In this document: one piece after another, positions 1 to 8,360 of the stretch
How positions within the stretch are numbered: position 1 is the stretch's first letter
Layout of the letters: each line of letters starts with the position of its first letter
NCBI RefSeq assembly: GCF_017316185.1
Contig: NZ_JAFLVX010000015.1
Coordinates: forward strand, 124,001 to 188,000
Direction of reading: 5' to 3'
DNA length: 64,000 nucleotides
Source: Candidatus Vagococcus giribetii
Lineage (GTDB): Bacteria > Bacillota > Bacilli > Lactobacillales > Vagococcaceae
Made by a program: the position numbers and the translations under genes
The notes under the pieces: generated by a model
Told to the model about the DNA's origin: nothing
The model's database searches: none
What the model saw: the letters and a program-made list of their open reading frames with translations, nothing else

Positions 1-6
1 CCTTGA

Positions 7-441
7 TTACCACGGAAAAAGAAAGTAACAATAGGTTTCTTTTTCAAGTGTCGTGACCTCCATTTCGATAACTTCATTTATCTCTTGGTATCTAACAGAT
101 TTTACCCCAGTCATAATAGGTTGGTGCCCTTCACCACTTACTCTTTTACGAATCATATTTTGGTAAAATTCAAATGTCACATTCTCTCCTTTATCATTTT
201 TATAAATAAGTTGATTGCCTTTTATCTCAGAAAAAACCAATCCTCTACGTTCTAAATCTAATTGAATTTTACCAATCTGTACTTCTAGATAGTCAGACTT
301 TTTGATCGTTGACTCTACTCGTGTCATACTTTTCAAAAACGGCTCAAGAAAGATTAATAACCCCATTAGTACGACAAGAGCTAACAGAGCTTCTAATAAG
401 GTAAATCCTTGATACCCTTTTATTCTTTGATTAGCTCTAAT
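7..441 (-). CDS. comGF: ComGF-like competence pseudopilin
   Basis: Minor pseudopilin of the Com DNA-uptake pilus, in the inner membrane before processing. The longest ATG frame begins at 366 and would lack the prepilin leader. Reading upstream in frame without a stop restores a class III leader: cleavage after Gly12, Phe13 at +1 and Glu17 at +5, followed by a hydrophobic helix. A Shine-Dalgarno GAAGGTGA (451-458) lies 9 bases before an ATT codon at 439-441, the likely start (144 aa). The frame closes with TGA at 453-451, so no ATG, GTG or TTG start can supply the leader. It overlaps the end of comGE by 22 bases, typical of translational coupling. The family is assigned from position and the leader; the rest of the protein is poorly conserved. 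Confidence 0.8.
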   Translation of the reverse strand: MRANQRIKGYQGFTLLEALLALVVLMGLLIFLEPFLKSMTRVESTIKKSDYLEVQIGKIQLDLERRGLVFSEIKGNQLIYKNDKGENVTFEFYQNMIRKRVSGEGHQPIMTGVKSVRYQEINEVIEMEVTTLEKETYCYFLFPW

Positions 442-725
442 GATAATGAGTCACCTTCGATTCTTATATGTTTGTCTTTCCAAGTATTAATAGTAAATCC
501 TTTGTCCTGACTCTTTTGTTTAATTTTTTCTTGGTTCTCTTTTGGGTAGTGAGAAGAAGCCGCGACTTCGTACAATAGGATAGCCATCTCTAATTCATCT
601 TGACGTTTTTTCTCTTCTGATAGCATAAAAATAATCGTATTGTAAATCATTAAGACACTCGTAACAATGACCACCATCGCAACCATTGACTCTAATAACA
701 GATACCCTTTATAGTTTTCCTTCAC
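420..725 (-). CDS. comGE: ComGE-like competence pseudopilin
   Basis: Small minor pseudopilin of the competence pilus (101 aa). It has a type IV prepilin leader, with Gly7 before the cut, Tyr8 at +1 and Glu12 at +5, followed by a hydrophobic helix to about residue 33 and a charged C-terminal part. The ComGE assignment rests on order in the operon: it sits between comGD, which it overlaps by 17 bases, and comGF, which overlaps its end. The sequence itself is too divergent for firm naming. It should be processed by the ComC peptidase, which is not in this window. Confidence 0.75.
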   Translation of the reverse strand: MKENYKGYLLLESMVAMVVIVTSVLMIYNTIIFMLSEEKKRQDELEMAILLYEVAASSHYPKENQEKIKQKSQDKGFTINTWKDKHIRIEGDSLSLELIKE

Positions 726-1164
726 TGCGAATCACCTTACCACTACCTAATTGAAATTGATAACGAACCACTTTTTTGTGCAAATGATCTTCGATTTTTA
801 TTTGTTTAATCTCTTTTATATTACCTGTTGTGGTGAGAAAATCGATACTTCCAGATGTACGTAAGTTCAGCGGACCATTAACTTCTAATCTGTTTTGATG
901 CATATTTCCATGATGAACATAATTAAAAATCAGAACATTTTCAAGGTCTTTTTGATTAATACTTGTGTTAGCTGCTTCCACAATAGCACTCTGTTGTGTT
1001 TTCTCTATGTTGCGTTCCAACTGGTTAAAAAACATTGCAATCTCCATCTCTTCTTGCCACTTCTTCAGTAAAATCATAGGGACCATGAAAAAAACACTCA
1101 CACAACAAAGAACTAATAAACTTTCAATCAGTGTAAAGCCTTCATTACCTATTCTTTTCATCAC
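709..1164 (-). CDS. comGD: ComGD competence pseudopilin
   Basis: Minor pseudopilin of the DNA-uptake pilus (151 aa). The N-terminus has a clear class III leader, Gly9/Phe10 with Glu14 at +5 (GFTLIESLL), and a single transmembrane helix. The remainder is a globular domain with the usual low conservation. The start overlaps the comGC stop by 4 bases (ATGA arrangement), so translation is probably coupled. The protein should need ComC processing and assembly by ComGA and ComGB, both encoded just upstream. Confidence 0.85.
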   Translation of the reverse strand: MMKRIGNEGFTLIESLLVLCCVSVFFMVPMILLKKWQEEMEIAMFFNQLERNIEKTQQSAIVEAANTSINQKDLENVLIFNYVHHGNMHQNRLEVNGPLNLRTSGSIDFLTTTGNIKEIKQIKIEDHLHKKVVRYQFQLGSGKVIRSEGKL

Positions 1165-1457
1165 TGAACCTTAATATTAAGTGCGTCAGCTTTTTCTTTT
1201 TGTTCTGTTGAAATATAGCCAGCCGCATGCAATTCATTGGTACTTGTAGGACGCTTATTATTGTCTAAATAATACATCTCACTTTGCGTTTCAATGACTT
1301 TAGTAATTGCAGAATCTCCCTGCTGATTAATGGTATCTGTTTGTTTCACTAGATTAGGCACAAATAAAATAATCAAAACAGCAATCACTAATAATACAAT
1401 TAACATCTCTATCAAAGTAAATCCCTTATTATTTTTCTTCTTTCTTCGTAACTTCAA
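1161..1457 (-). CDS. comGC: ComGC major competence pseudopilin
   Basis: Major subunit of the competence pseudopilus that spans the cell wall during DNA uptake. The protein has 98 aa, near the usual length. A basic N-terminus is followed by a canonical prepilin site (Gly12/Phe13, Glu17 at +5) and a long hydrophobic helix ending near residue 37. The globular part carries the motif YLDNNKRPTS, typical of ComGC/type II pseudopilins. ATG at 1457 overlaps the comGB stop by 4 bases. This is the best-conserved pseudopilin of the operon and anchors the naming of its neighbours. Confidence 0.93.
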   Translation of the reverse strand: MKLRRKKKNNKGFTLIEMLIVLLVIAVLIILFVPNLVKQTDTINQQGDSAITKVIETQSEMYYLDNNKRPTSTNELHAAGYISTEQKEKADALNIKVQ

Positions 1458-2521
1458 TACATATCCCCCATTCCACTATATATCGGTAAAAGTAACGCTG
1501 CGTAAACAGATACAATCAATATCGCAATTAATAAAAACATGAGTGGTTGTAAGAACTTCATCTTTTTCTCAGCTAGTTGAAGTAAATACTCCCATTCTTT
1601 TTTCCCGTAAATAAGTAATTCTTTGCCTAAATCCCCTTTGACCTCGCCTTGTAGTAAAATTAAGTTTAGTTCTGGTTTTAAAAATCGCCATTCTTTAATG
1701 GGCGCGCTAATCGAGATCCCTTTTTCAATTTTCCCTTCAATAGTTTGAGCCATTTCTTTCATTAAAGGTGTATAGTTCTTTCCGTTCATTACCATGACCA
1801 CCTCTCTAAATTCCATCCCTTGTGTCAATAATTTCCCCCATTCAGTAGCAAATAAAGAGGTATAATACGACATGAAAAATGCCCCTATAATAGGTACCTT
1901 ACTCCACCAATTCGCTTTTTCAACAGCTGATTTTTTTCCTAAAAATGACTTTAATACTAAAGAGATAATTACAGCCAGTAACAGACAACCTAATAGTATT
2001 TCTGGGCTATACTCAACAAATACTAAGGCTAAGTTAGTACTTTCGTTTGCCGCATAGAGATCTGTTAGTTGTGGTAAAATGTACCACTTCATTCCTAATA
2101 AAACGCCTGATAAAAATAGCAATAGTAAACAAGGATAACTCACCACTTTAGCTAAATGTTGTTGCTTTTTTTGTTTATCTGACATTTGCTCAGCAATGTG
2201 ACTGAGTGTACCCACAATGTCTCCATGTACTTCTGCAAAACTCAGTTGGGCTTTTTGACCTGTTGTTAAACCTAATACTGTTAAGGTTTCTGATAAACTA
2301 GCACCTCGCAGTAACTTGCGATTCATTCCTTTTATTTCTTTTTTCTTCTTTGGCATCACAACCATCAAAAATTGAAAACTGCTTTCTAAAGTAAACCCAT
2401 TTGCCAATAACTCTGATAACAACGAGATAAACTCTAAACGCTCTTTTTTAGAGAACGACTTACTGCATGTTGTGGTAAGTTTCTTTTGAAATAAGCTTAT
2501 TTTTATAGGCTGTTGCCACAC
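1454..2521 (-). CDS. comGB: ComGB, polytopic assembly protein of the competence pilus
   Basis: Type II secretion GspF/PilC-family membrane protein, the platform on which ComGA assembles ComGC. It has two repeated helical GspF domains (about residues 25-140 and 205-330) and about three membrane segments, two in the centre and one near the C-terminus (MFLLIAILIVSVYAALLLP). The longest frame starts at ATG 2548 but has no ribosome site and overlaps comGA by 89 bases. GTG at 2521 follows GGGAGG at a rather short spacing and is my choice (355 aa), so the start remains uncertain. The operon continues directly into comGC. Confidence 0.88.
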   Translation of the reverse strand: MWQQPIKISLFQKKLTTTCSKSFSKKERLEFISLLSELLANGFTLESSFQFLMVVMPKKKKEIKGMNRKLLRGASLSETLTVLGLTTGQKAQLSFAEVHGDIVGTLSHIAEQMSDKQKKQQHLAKVVSYPCLLLLFLSGVLLGMKWYILPQLTDLYAANESTNLALVFVEYSPEILLGCLLLAVIISLVLKSFLGKKSAVEKANWWSKVPIIGAFFMSYYTSLFATEWGKLLTQGMEFREVVMVMNGKNYTPLMKEMAQTIEGKIEKGISISAPIKEWRFLKPELNLILLQGEVKGDLGKELLIYGKKEWEYLLQLAEKKMKFLQPLMFLLIAILIVSVYAALLLPIYSGMGDMY

Positions 2522-3413
2522 TTTCCTCCCAATTAGTTTCCACCCCATTTAGTGAGACATCATATAGTACGCTATATTTGTTGGCTCCAGTCACTGGAAT
2601 GAGTTCTTGATAAATAATCCCTTTTACGCATTGCTCTAATTCAATTTTTGGGATATCAAAATCTAGCAACCTGAGCCATACACTTTCCTTATCTGTGGCA
2701 TGGATTGTTGAGAAAACCATATGCCCCGTGAGTGCTGCTCGAACCACCATTTTTGCAGTTTCTTGATCCCTTATTTCACCAATAATCAAAATATCTGGTC
2801 GATGTCTCAAACAAACCTTAATCAAAGACTCATAGGTTTGATCAATTTTTTCATTCACTTGAAATTGTAAAAAATCTGTCTGTTCTATTTCCACAGGATC
2901 TTCTATGGTAATGATTTGTTTTCTTTTTTGTTGATACCTCTTTTTAGCTAATTCATACATAGTCGTTGATTTCCCTGCCCCAGTAGGACCAGAAAATAAA
3001 TACAAACCTTGTTTTTTCACACCACTTACTAATAACTGAGACTGCTCTGGAAAGACGTAGTGATGAGCTGTTTCCTTTTGGCTATGATGTAAAAAACGAA
3101 CCACTAGTGTTTCTCGGTTCATGTAATCACCCACACTTGATAATCGAACCCTTCCAGAGCGATTAGAAAGGGAGACTGTGGCACTACCGACTTGTGCCTT
3201 TCTTTTTTCAGCAATATCCATGCCACCTAAGTACTTCAGGTATAAAATTAACTTTTCTCCAATCTGTTTATCCACTTGTTTATAAGTTTCTACTTCATGA
3301 TGATAACGGTAAGATAAATCATATGATGACCCATGTGGGAAAACATATAAGTCACTCGCCTGAGTGACAAAACCTTTTTGTAGCAAAGCTTGAGCTATTT
3401 TTTTAACTTCCAT
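2460..3413 (-). CDS. comGA: ComGA, traffic ATPase of the competence pilus
   Basis: Secretion ATPase of the GspE/PilB superfamily that powers pseudopilus assembly on the cytoplasmic face. It has 317 aa, the short form typical of Gram-positive ComGA. Visible motifs are Walker A GPTGAGKST (142-150), Asp box EDPVE (171-175), Walker B ILIIGEIRD (208-216) and His box TGHMVFSTIHA (229-239). GGAGG lies 5 bases before the ATG. It is the first gene of the comG operon, so its 5' region should carry the competence promoter. The ComGB frame begins inside its last codons. Confidence 0.95.
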   Translation of the reverse strand: MEVKKIAQALLQKGFVTQASDLYVFPHGSSYDLSYRYHHEVETYKQVDKQIGEKLILYLKYLGGMDIAEKRKAQVGSATVSLSNRSGRVRLSSVGDYMNRETLVVRFLHHSQKETAHHYVFPEQSQLLVSGVKKQGLYLFSGPTGAGKSTTMYELAKKRYQQKRKQIITIEDPVEIEQTDFLQFQVNEKIDQTYESLIKVCLRHRPDILIIGEIRDQETAKMVVRAALTGHMVFSTIHATDKESVWLRLLDFDIPKIELEQCVKGIIYQELIPVTGANKYSVLYDVSLNGVETNWEESVATAYKNKLISKETYHNMQ

Positions 3414-3440
3414 TTCTCCCTCCTTTCCTTTTCATATTCA

Positions 3441-3455
3441 AGATTCGCCAAAAAA
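3441..3455 (-). promoter_or_regulatory. possible competence (com-box-like) promoter element of comG
   Basis: On the minus strand, about 30 bases before the comGA start, a T-run is followed by GGCGAATC. The core CGAAT resembles the SigX/ComX com-box TACGAATA known from streptococci and lactococci, but it differs at both ends and the T-run sits closer than usual. This is a weak match placed at the right site. Confidence 0.25.
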
Positions 3456-3495
3456 ATGCATTTACTTATGAATTTCTAACTTTTTTTAAGTATGC

Positions 3496-3501
3496 TATAA
3501 T
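3496..3501 (+). promoter_or_regulatory. extended -10 promoter of the 3528 gene
   Basis: TATAAT is preceded by TGC, giving an extended -10 (TGnTATAAT). No good -35 is seen. It lies 27 bases before the ATG, with GGAGG in between, so the leader is very short. Confidence 0.6.
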
Positions 3502-3527
3502 CAGTATTATTCGTTTGGAGGAATTGT

Positions 3528-3866
3528 ATGACTATCACACTCGTTAACCCCGATACTAGACAAGGTAAACAAGTTAAAGTGGGCTTTTCATGGACTGTTT
3601 TCTTTTTCGGTTCTTTCCCAGCACTTTTTCGTGGGGATTTAAAATGGTTTTTCATTATGTTTCTAGCTAATATATTTACAGCTGGCTTATCTCATTTCGT
3701 CTTTATGTTTATTTATAACAAACTCTATATTACTGATTTACTTAATCAAGGATATGGTCCCGTTGATGCTTTTGGAGAACAAGTTCTCCTTTCAAAGGGC
3801 TTCTTTATCCCTAGAAATGACTACCGTAGAGAGACATCTGATGATTTTGACGATTTAGATTTTTAA
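3528..3866 (+). CDS. small membrane protein, DUF2628-like
   Basis: A 112-aa protein with a hydrophobic core (about residues 24-65, probably two helices separated by RGDLKW) and an acidic C-terminus (ETSDDFDDLDF). The layout, an N-terminal soluble stretch then FFFGSFPALFRGDLKWF, resembles DUF2628/HrgC-type small membrane proteins, whose function is not established. GGAGG precedes the ATG. It stands alone, divergent from comG and convergent with yebC across a shared terminator. Confidence 0.7.
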   Translation: MTITLVNPDTRQGKQVKVGFSWTVFFFGSFPALFRGDLKWFFIMFLANIFTAGLSHFVFMFIYNKLYITDLLNQGYGPVDAFGEQVLLSKGFFIPRNDYRRETSDDFDDLDF

Positions 3867-3870
3867 GGCA

Positions 3871-3909
3871 AAAAAAGAGATTGACCTGTTTATAGGTCAA
3901 TCTCTTTTT
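3871..3909. terminator. bidirectional intrinsic terminator
   Basis: AAAAAGAGATTGACCT pairs with AGGTCAATCTCTTTTT around a 6-base loop, with A- and T-runs on both sides. It serves the small membrane protein gene (+) and yebC (-). Confidence 0.9.
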
Positions 3910-4633
3910 ACATATGTGCTGATGTGTAAACTTCGGATACGTCATCGTCATCTTCTAAAGCATCTACAATTGTTTCTAGTATAACTTGTTGTTCTTCCGT
4001 TAATTCTGTATAAACTTGAGGAACCATGGTTAATTCAGCTTGAGCGAGAACATAACCTTCTTTTTCTAAGGCATCTCTTACCTCCGCAAAATCACTGGCC
4101 TCTGTATAAATCTCAAAAACATCTTCACTAGCTTCTAGCTCTTCCCCACCAGCTTCTAAAACGCTCATTAACATGGTATCTTCATCTATATCCAACGCTT
4201 CACGTTCAATTGCTATATAACCTTTGCGATCAAATAAATACGCGACTGAACCTGTTTCACCTAAAGAACCACCATTTTTATTAATCGCTACTCGCACATT
4301 AGTAGCTGTTCTATTTTTATTATCTGTTAACGTATGAACTAAAATCCCTACACCTGCTGGACCATAACCTTCATAAATCACTTCATCATAGTTGTCACCT
4401 TCACCAGCTGATGTCGCTTTTTTTATTGCTCGTTGCACGTTGTCATTAGGCATATTTGCCGATTTTGCTTTATCTAATACTAATCTTAAAGAAGGATTCG
4501 AAGCCGGGTCAGGTCCACCACTTTTAGCTGCCATATAGATTTCACGCGATAACTTTTGAAAAATTTTACCACGCTTTGCATCTTGAGCACCTTTTCTTTG
4601 TTTAATGTTATTCCACTTTGAATGTCCTGCCAT
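3908..4633 (-). CDS. yebC: YebC/PmpR (TACO1) family protein
   Basis: A 241-aa member of the YebC family, first described as DNA-binding regulators and more recently linked to translation of difficult motifs such as proline stretches. The N-terminal signature [14 protein letters not shown], the lysine-rich region [12 protein letters not shown] and the acidic middle and C-terminal domains ([20 protein letters not shown]) are typical. Full length, monocistronic, with its own terminator. No cue in the sequence separates a transcriptional from a translational role. Confidence 0.95.
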   Translation of the reverse strand: MAGHSKWNNIKQRKGAQDAKRGKIFQKLSREIYMAAKSGGPDPASNPSLRLVLDKAKSANMPNDNVQRAIKKATSAGEGDNYDEVIYEGYGPAGVGILVHTLTDNKNRTATNVRVAINKNGGSLGETGSVAYLFDRKGYIAIEREALDIDEDTMLMSVLEAGGEELEASEDVFEIYTEASDFAEVRDALEKEGYVLAQAELTMVPQVYTELTEEQQVILETIVDALEDDDDVSEVYTSAHM

Positions 4634-4705
4634 CTTAAGACCCCTTCTTCCTAAAAATTTTAAACTGCTCCTTTAGTGTAACATAATTACTACTTAATAA
4701 ACACG

Positions 4706-5224
4706 TTACCCTTTCTTTTTACTTCCTTTACGGCGATTCAAGTAGAGATACGTTCCACTTAAAATCAAACAAGCAAAAAAGGCCCCCGTACTGTCTAAAA
4801 CCACGTCTTCAAAAAGTGGGCTTCTTCCTCCTGTAAGCATTTGATGAAACTCATCTAAAGCTGCGTACCCTGTAGCACTTAACCAAGCGAATAAGAAAGA
4901 GATACCTAAGTGTTTGACACGTGGGTTGATTCCTAAAAAGAAACTACCACCTAAAATAAAATAAGTGCCAAAGTGTGCACCTTTACGAATAAAAAACTCG
5001 ACAAATTTAAAGTACCCACTTGCCTTTACACTGACAGTTGAGCCGCCATACATGAACGAGACTTTCGAGAAAGCTTCTTTAAAGGGCTCTTTACTTAATA
5101 TTTTTTCCAGCAAAGGAATTGTACTTTGTTGTTCATACGTCTGAGAGGAACTATAAAATAATATTCCCATCATTACTAAGGCAATCACTAAATAGGCATT
5201 GCCATTTTTAAATTGTTTCGTCAT
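4706..5224 (-). CDS. VanZ-like membrane protein
   Basis: 172-aa integral membrane protein of the VanZ family; VanZ itself gives low-level teicoplanin resistance, but most members have no known role. There are four or five helices, with the family pattern RKGAHFGTYFILG in the middle and LDEFHQMLTGGRSPLFEDVVLDSTGA near the C-terminus (shown in two parts: DEFHQ and GRSP..DV..D). ATG at 5224 lies 7 bases after GAGGAG; the longer TTG frame from 5239 has no ribosome site. No resistance genes are nearby, so resistance should not be inferred. Confidence 0.85.
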   Translation of the reverse strand: MTKQFKNGNAYLVIALVMMGILFYSSSQTYEQQSTIPLLEKILSKEPFKEAFSKVSFMYGGSTVSVKASGYFKFVEFFIRKGAHFGTYFILGGSFFLGINPRVKHLGISFLFAWLSATGYAALDEFHQMLTGGRSPLFEDVVLDSTGAFFACLILSGTYLYLNRRKGSKKKG

Positions 5225-5339
5225 CTCATCACTCCTCAATCTTAATAATCGTACCTTGTTTGGTACATTTTATCAAACAAGTTTCTGATTAAAAAAAGTT
5301 AGTGTATAATAGTAATAATCATTGAAGGGAGTTAATTAT

Positions 5340-7154
5340 ATGAAATATACAATTACATGGGATCTTGATTCACTTTTTGAAGGTGGCATTGATTCAAAAG
5401 AATTACAAGCACGTTTAATTTTATTAGATGAACAAATCAAAGATTATTCACGTTTAGTGTCAAAATGGGACACAACAAGAGACGCACCTGCCTTTTTATT
5501 TCTAGATTCTATTTTAGCTTTACAAGAATTAGTTCAAAACGGCTTTGGTCAAACAATTAGTTTTGTTAATGCCATTCAATCTGCAGATGTTAACAATAAA
5601 AAAGCTGGGACTGTTTTAGCAAGTCTTTTCTCTAAATCAACTGACTTTGAAAATGCCAATGTGACATTTGCTAAAAAATTAACAGAAATGCCTGAAGACG
5701 TTTGGGAACAACTGAAAGTATCACCAGCAGCTCAAAAACAAGGCGTGGCTTTCATCTTAAACGAAAAACGCGAACAAGGTAAACGCCTATTAAGCGAAAA
5801 CGAAGAAAACATTATCAATCAACTATCAACAGATGGTTTCAACGCTTGGAGTACACATTATGATACATTAGTGACTCAAATCCAAATTCCTTTTACAGAA
5901 GAAGATGGTACAGAAGTATTGCTTTCAGCTGGACAAGCCTTTAACAAAATGATGGGAGACGCTGATAGCAAGGTACGTGTTGATCTATTTGAAAAATGGG
6001 AGCAAGCATGGGCTGAAAAAGCACCTCTATTTGCTGACACATTAAATCACTTAGATGGCTTCCGCTTAACTGCCAATAAATTACATGGCGTGACTAATCA
6101 CTTACAAGTACCTTTAGAATACAACCGTATGAAAGAAGATACACTAAATGCTATGTGGGGAGCAATCGCTAACAACAAACAACCTTTTGTTGACTTCCTA
6201 ACTCGTAAAGCACAACTATTTGGTAAAGAAAAAATGGACTGGCAAGACCAAGATGCTCCAATTATTTTAGGTGACTTCAAAGAAAAACGTTATACCTTTG
6301 ATGAAGCAGCTGATTTTATCGTTGAAAACTTCCGTCTATTTAGCCCTAAAATGGCTGATTTTGCTCAAATGGCTTTTGATAAGAGTTGGATTGAAGCAGA
6401 AGATCGTCCCGGAAAACGCCCAGGTGGCTACTGTACAAGCTTACCTGAAGATAAAGAATCACGTATCTTTATGACTTATGGTGAGTCAATCAATGAAGTG
6501 TCGACTCTTGCACATGAGTTAGGTCATGCGTATCACTCTCATGTTATGTGGGACTTACCTGCTATGAGCCAAGATTATGCAATGAACGTGGCTGAAACAG
6601 CAAGTACTTTTGCTGAATTAATCGTAGCTGATGCAACACTTAAACAAGCAGCAACTGACGAAGAAAAAATCAACTTAATTGATGTAAAAATGCAAAATGC
6701 CATTGCTATGTTCCTAAACATTCATACACGTTTCATTTTTGAAAATAATTTCCATGAAGCGCGTAAAGAGAATGTCTTAACAGATGAAGAAATCACACAA
6801 TTAATGTTAGATGCTCAAAAAGAATCTTACTGTGATTCATTAGGTTCTTACCACCCACATTTCTGGGCAAGCAAATTACACTTCTTCATTGATGACGTAC
6901 CATTCTACAATTTCCCTTATACATTTGGTTACTTATTCAGTTTAGGTATTTACGCACATGCTCAAAAACAAGGTGCTTCATTTGAAGATGAGTATATAGC
7001 TTTATTAAGAGATACTGCTTCAATGAGTACTGAAGATTTAGCTCTAAAACACTTAGGTATCGATTTAACTAAACCAGACTTCTGGCAAGATGGTATTGAT
7101 ATCATTAAAAAAGATGTTGAAGAGTTCTTAGATATCACAAAAAAATACATCTAA
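5340..7154 (+). CDS. M3 family oligoendopeptidase (PepF-like)
   Basis: A 604-aa cytoplasmic zinc metallopeptidase that trims short peptides. The zinc-binding HELGH motif (His392-His396, with the following AYHSH) and the downstream third ligand region (NVAETASTF) are intact. The N-terminal helical domain fits oligoendopeptidase F of clade 3. ATG at 5340 is 8 bases after GAAGGGAG; the upstream TTG of the longer frame is ignored. It is a single gene ending in a strong terminator. It could feed amino-acid supply from imported peptides, but no Opp transporter is nearby. Confidence 0.93.
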   Translation: MKYTITWDLDSLFEGGIDSKELQARLILLDEQIKDYSRLVSKWDTTRDAPAFLFLDSILALQELVQNGFGQTISFVNAIQSADVNNKKAGTVLASLFSKSTDFENANVTFAKKLTEMPEDVWEQLKVSPAAQKQGVAFILNEKREQGKRLLSENEENIINQLSTDGFNAWSTHYDTLVTQIQIPFTEEDGTEVLLSAGQAFNKMMGDADSKVRVDLFEKWEQAWAEKAPLFADTLNHLDGFRLTANKLHGVTNHLQVPLEYNRMKEDTLNAMWGAIANNKQPFVDFLTRKAQLFGKEKMDWQDQDAPIILGDFKEKRYTFDEAADFIVENFRLFSPKMADFAQMAFDKSWIEAEDRPGKRPGGYCTSLPEDKESRIFMTYGESINEVSTLAHELGHAYHSHVMWDLPAMSQDYAMNVAETASTFAELIVADATLKQAATDEEKINLIDVKMQNAIAMFLNIHTRFIFENNFHEARKENVLTDEEITQLMLDAQKESYCDSLGSYHPHFWASKLHFFIDDVPFYNFPYTFGYLFSLGIYAHAQKQGASFEDEYIALLRDTASMSTEDLALKHLGIDLTKPDFWQDGIDIIKKDVEEFLDITKKYI

Positions 7155-7160
7155 TAGCAC

Positions 7161-7191
7161 AAAAAAGAACTGAATTTTCAGTTCTTTTTTT
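7161..7191 (+). terminator. intrinsic terminator of the M3 peptidase gene
   Basis: AAAAAAGAACTGA pairs with TCAGTTCTTTTTT around a very short loop, followed by a T-run. Confidence 0.9.
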
Positions 7192-7276
7192 GATTTCAAA
7201 CTACTAGACTTGAAGTACGTAAATTGGTTTTTCGATTACAGTAACTATTAAGAAAACATTAAAAACCTCAAGTATA

Positions 7277-7305
7277 TTGTTTTTGTGTTACACAAATGTT
7301 ACAAT
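7277..7305 (+). promoter_or_regulatory. promoter of the LPXTG protein gene with palindromic spacer
   Basis: -35 TTGTTT (7277-7282) and -10 TACAAT (7300-7305) are 17 bases apart. The spacer contains a perfect palindrome TTTGTGTTACACAAA (7282-7296). A dyad placed between the promoter boxes is a likely regulator site; I cannot name the regulator. Confidence 0.65.
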
Positions 7306-7333
7306 TATTACAAAAGAGAACGGAGGCACTCTC

Positions 7334-8296
7334 ATGAAAAAAAATATCAATTGGTTAATTTTAAGTGGTTTAATGCTGAGTATGTCACTTTACGGAATGA
7401 CTGCGTCTGCAGAAGACACATCTACAGAACCAGCTAATCAAGAACAAAAAGAAGTAGCTACTGAAGACACTAAACTAAATGACATCACTGAATCAACAAC
7501 TACTGAATCCCTAGACAGTAATAGTTCTAATGAGAAAGAGACAACTGATGCATCGAAAGTCGTTGAAACTATCGATAAAGCCATTGGAGAAAAGAAAGGC
7601 GAAGACGTTCCTGTTGATTCTAAACCACGACCATCAATCATTAGAGATGAGTTATTAAGTCAAGATTACGGGATAACAAAAGATGAATTAGACAAGTATA
7701 CAGATGAACAACTGGAAAATACTATGACCTTATTCACACGTTACAATTATGATATCACTGGAATGGATTACGGTGCTTACGCACGACTTCTGACAACACT
7801 CTATGTGGATAAAACTGTGAATATTGAAAACGCGTTAACCCAGCTCTCATTTGATCCAGCATCCTTCAATAGCTATGCTGATATGATTCCCCAAGTTGAA
7901 CAATTACAAGTCTATTTAAAAACTCTCTATCCAGTTAATAGCACATTTTTACCTGGTGTCAGTATGACAAACGAGCAATTGATTGTTAAACTAAAAAAAC
8001 TACAAGTAATCGAAGATGAAGCTAAAGCAAACGGTCAGACACTACCTTTTGGAAGAATTGCTGGTTTACTACAAAGTGATACAGATGATAGTAGTGACTC
8101 TAGTTCAACAGATTCAACAACAAGTGAGTCGACAACTACTAGTACACAAAAAGACAAAGTAACACCAACAAGTTCTAGCAATAAAAAAGATGGTTCCTTA
8201 CCAAAAACTGGCGAGAAACAAAACGAATTGGTTCTAGCAACACTAGGCCTATTTTCTATTTTAGGAGCAAGTTACGTATTATCTAAAAAATCATAA
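7334..8296 (+). CDS. LPXTG-anchored surface protein
   Basis: 320-aa cell-wall protein. The N-terminal signal peptide ends near ASAED, followed by an acidic Thr/Ser/Glu-rich stretch (about 25-95), a helical middle domain (about 100-255) of unknown fold, a Ser/Thr-rich wall-spanning linker, and the sorting signal LPKTG (289-293) with a hydrophobic helix and SKKS tail. ATG at 7334 follows GGAGG; the longer frame from 7277 runs through the promoter. Sortase A should link it to peptidoglycan. I do not recognise the middle domain. Confidence 0.88.
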   Translation: MKKNINWLILSGLMLSMSLYGMTASAEDTSTEPANQEQKEVATEDTKLNDITESTTTESLDSNSSNEKETTDASKVVETIDKAIGEKKGEDVPVDSKPRPSIIRDELLSQDYGITKDELDKYTDEQLENTMTLFTRYNYDITGMDYGAYARLLTTLYVDKTVNIENALTQLSFDPASFNSYADMIPQVEQLQVYLKTLYPVNSTFLPGVSMTNEQLIVKLKKLQVIEDEAKANGQTLPFGRIAGLLQSDTDDSSDSSSTDSTTSESTTTSTQKDKVTPTSSSNKKDGSLPKTGEKQNELVLATLGLFSILGASYVLSKKS

Positions 8297-8319
8297 CAAT
8301 AACTTTCCACGATATAACA

Positions 8320-8356
8320 AAACAGGCTATGACATATAGACGTCATAGCCTGTTTC
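8320..8356. terminator. bidirectional terminator
   Basis: AAACAGGCTATGAC pairs with GTCATAGCCTGTTT around an 8-base loop. It lies between the convergent LPXTG gene and the flavoprotein gene. Confidence 0.85.
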
Positions 8357-8360
8357 ATTT

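Noticed and set aside
4706-5224. Glycopeptide resistance gene vanZ
   Set aside because: Only the family fold matches; there is no van cluster or resistance gene nearby, and chromosomal VanZ-like proteins are common.
6271-6474. 67-aa frame inside the M3 peptidase gene
   Set aside because: It is a same-strand frame shadow in a full-length conserved gene.
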